DNA of 64,000 bases from Micromonospora vinacea. Lineage in GTDB: Bacteria > Actinomycetota > Actinomycetes > Mycobacteriales > Micromonosporaceae. The notes under the pieces are model-generated. The model was not told where the DNA came from. It worked only from the letters and a program-made list of their open reading frames with translations, and made no database searches. The stretch is taken from contig NZ_JADOTY010000001.1 of assembly GCF_015751785.1 (NCBI RefSeq), positions 3,534,001 through 3,598,000 of the forward strand, given 5' to 3'. The translations under genes were made by a program, and so were the position numbers. Positions 62,515 through 64,000 of the stretch are shown here, in pieces; the stretch's first letter is position 1; the number at the start of each line of letters is the position of its first letter.

Positions 62515-63372
62515 TCAAGCACCATCCGAGCCAGCGAGGAACGCCGCGACCGTCGCGGTGAACGCCCCGGCGTCGTCGAGCCACGGGTAGTGCCCGGCGC
62601 CCGGCTGGACGACCAGCTCGGCGCGTGGACTCAGCTCGGCGAACTGGGCCACCAGGCCCGGCGGTGCGGCCAGGTCGACAGCACCGGCGAGCAGCAGCAC
62701 CGGACCTCGATGTGCGGCGAGCACCCCACGAGTGGCCGGCGGATCGAAGGCGCCTTCGGAGCTGAAGACCCGCGCCAGCTCCTCGTTGCGCTGGCCGGAC
62801 TCGGCGGCCTGGTGGACCCGAGCGGCCGTGTCCCACCGGCCGTACAGGAACGGCGCGATCTCCTGCGCGGCGGCTGGCCCGGCTCGACCCGCGAGGATGG
62901 ACTCCAACGCTGCTGCTGCCACCGGAAACCATGGCTCGCCGGCCCGGGCCTGGGTGACCTCCTGACGCTGCGCTGCTGTCACCTCCAGCCCGACCGCTCG
63001 GATGCTCGGGGTGGCCAGCGCGAGTCGGCCCACCCGATCGGGATGCCCGGTCAGGTACCGCAGAGCCAGGTTGGCGCCGGCGGAGTGCCCGAGCAGATCC
63101 AGCCGGTCGAGGCCCAGGTGCCCGCGAAGCGCCTCCACATCGTCGACCAGGCGGTCGCAGCGGCACGTCGAGACGTCCGCCGGGGCCGCCGACCGGCCGG
63201 TGCCCCGCGGATCGAGGATGACCAGCGTCCGGTGGGCGCCCAGACCGCCGAGGTCACCGAGGTACGCGGAGTCGCGCATCGGGCCGCCCGGCAGACAGAC
63301 CAGTGGGTCTCCGGTTCCGACGGTCCGGTACGCGAGCGTGGTCCCGTCGATCGCGTCGAAGGTGGTGATCAT
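62515..63372 (-). CDS. alpha/beta hydrolase (proline iminopeptidase-like)
   Basis: A 285-residue hydrolase. VCLPGGPMRDSAYLGDLGGL carries the oxyanion motif with the GGP typical of proline iminopeptidases, then LVILDPRGTGRSAAP. The nucleophile is in LLGHSAGANLALRYL, the acid near LLLAGAVDLAAPPG and the His in PGAGHYPWLDD. ATG 63372 lies 3 nt after the stop of the reductase gene upstream, so they form one unit. Substrate unknown. Confidence 0.82.
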   Translation of the reverse strand: MITTFDAIDGTTLAYRTVGTGDPLVCLPGGPMRDSAYLGDLGGLGAHRTLVILDPRGTGRSAAPADVSTCRCDRLVDDVEALRGHLGLDRLDLLGHSAGANLALRYLTGHPDRVGRLALATPSIRAVGLEVTAAQRQEVTQARAGEPWFPVAAAALESILAGRAGPAAAQEIAPFLYGRWDTAARVHQAAESGQRNEELARVFSSEGAFDPPATRGVLAAHRGPVLLLAGAVDLAAPPGLVAQFAELSPRAELVVQPGAGHYPWLDDAGAFTATVAAFLAGSDGA

Positions 63373-63375
63373 CGG

Positions 63376-63939
63376 TCAGCGGACCCGCTCGTGACGGAGC
63401 AGGACCACGCCGTTGCCGAAGACGCGGCTCTCCACAAGTCGCAGGCCGGTCGGGGCGTCCGCCTCGGGGAAGAGTCGGCGGCCCCGACCGACCAGCACCG
63501 GGTGGACGTAGATCCGGTACTCGTCGATCAGGTCGTGCCGAGCGAACGTCGCGGCCAGGTCGGCCCCGCCGAGCGCCAGGTCGCCGCCCGGCTCGGCGGT
63601 GAGCCTGCGGACCTGCTCGACGTCGACCTCGCGCATGACAGTGGCGTTCCAGTCGGCGTGGTCGAGCGTGCGCGAGTAGACAATCTTCGGCATGTCCCGC
63701 CAGATGCGGGCGAACTCGCGCTCGGGGCCGCTGGCGGTCGGGTCCTGATCGGCGGTCGGCCAGTAGGCGGCCATCAGCTCGTGGCTGACCCGGCCGCTGA
63801 GGAACCCGCCCATCGGGGCGATCACGTCGTTGAAGTGCTGGTGCAACTCCTCGTCGACCTGGTGCCAACCGATGTCGCCGCCCGGCCCTTCGAAGAACCC
63901 ATCCAACGACACGCTCATCTGCACAACGATCTTCCGCAT
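63376..63939 (-). CDS. dihydrofolate reductase family protein (RibD C-terminal-like)
   Basis: A 187-residue protein of the DHFR/RibD C-terminal fold: RKIVVQMSVSLDGFFEGPGGDIGW at the start, FLSGRVSHELMAAYWP, KIVYSRTLDHADWNATVM, LALGGADLAATFARHDLIDEYRIYVHPVLVGRGRRLF near the end. The YRIYVHPVLVGxGxxLF motif separates it from true FolA. ATG 63939 with GGAGGGGA. First visible gene of the reductase-hydrolase run. The reaction is not assigned. Confidence 0.85.
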   Translation of the reverse strand: MRKIVVQMSVSLDGFFEGPGGDIGWHQVDEELHQHFNDVIAPMGGFLSGRVSHELMAAYWPTADQDPTASGPEREFARIWRDMPKIVYSRTLDHADWNATVMREVDVEQVRRLTAEPGGDLALGGADLAATFARHDLIDEYRIYVHPVLVGRGRRLFPEADAPTGLRLVESRVFGNGVVLLRHERVR

Positions 63940-64000
63940 GGTTCCCCTCCGTACGCGTTGACGGGTGTCGAACCCGATCGTCGTCGGACCGTACGACGAA

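Overview
High-GC actinobacterial chromosome, most likely Micromonospora or a close relative in the Micromonosporaceae. The grounds are very strong GC-ending codon use, many GTG starts, the DUF3046-recA-recX order, an actinobacterial gluABCD operon, class II nrdJ behind nrdR, CBM2-bearing plant polysaccharide hydrolases and an FxSxx-COOH peptide cluster. No RNA genes, CRISPR arrays or prophage genes were recognised.

Layout. 1-2.3 kb: the end of an Mrp/Mnh Na+/H+ antiporter operon (mnhD'EFG). 2.4-6.1 kb: two CNNM/CorC-type membrane proteins, preceded and bridged by very small ORFs, then a Spo0M-like arrestin-fold protein. 6.1-14.5 kb: LeuE exporter, a flavin-binding/GNAT fusion divergent from a MocR regulator, UdgX, a Tat-exported amine oxidase and an MFS exporter. 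14.5-20.7 kb: DUF3046, recA (LexA box plus a PafBC-type promoter), recX, an IS110-family element and ribonuclease Y. 20.9-24.4 kb: gluABCD glutamate-type ABC importer on the minus strand. 24.5-26.5 kb: selD, an unknown protein and a DUF2277 protein.

26.6-35.9 kb is the most interesting block. It is one tightly packed transcription unit encoding an FxSxx-COOH precursor peptide (FxsA, ending FNSSI), a radical SAM/SPASM maturase with an intact HEWQH motif in its C-terminal extension (FxsB), an AAC(3)-type acetyltransferase, two TIR-like proteins and a 1289-residue ParA-like/NB-ARC/TPR protein (FxsT). This is a cyclophane RiPP system wired to TIR and STAND proteins. Its biological role is unsettled; a defence or signalling role is an inference.

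35.9-56.4 kb holds housekeeping genes (miaB, miaA, dapF, malic enzyme, hflX, lexA, nrdR, nrdJ) interrupted by a secreted pectate lyase and a GH5 glycanase, both with CBM2 modules, and by a DUF349 protein. 56.6-64 kb holds folD, an ECF-type sigma factor with a CU044_5270-like partner, a FAD monooxygenase, a DUF2332 protein and a MerR/hydrolase/reductase run.

Two themes recur between genes. One is long inverted repeats, many with GATC at the tips, including two copies of one family at 6.1 and 16.8 kb. The other is small ORFs coupled to downstream genes, together with starts placed 6-7 nt behind a TANNNT box, which suggests leaderless transcripts.
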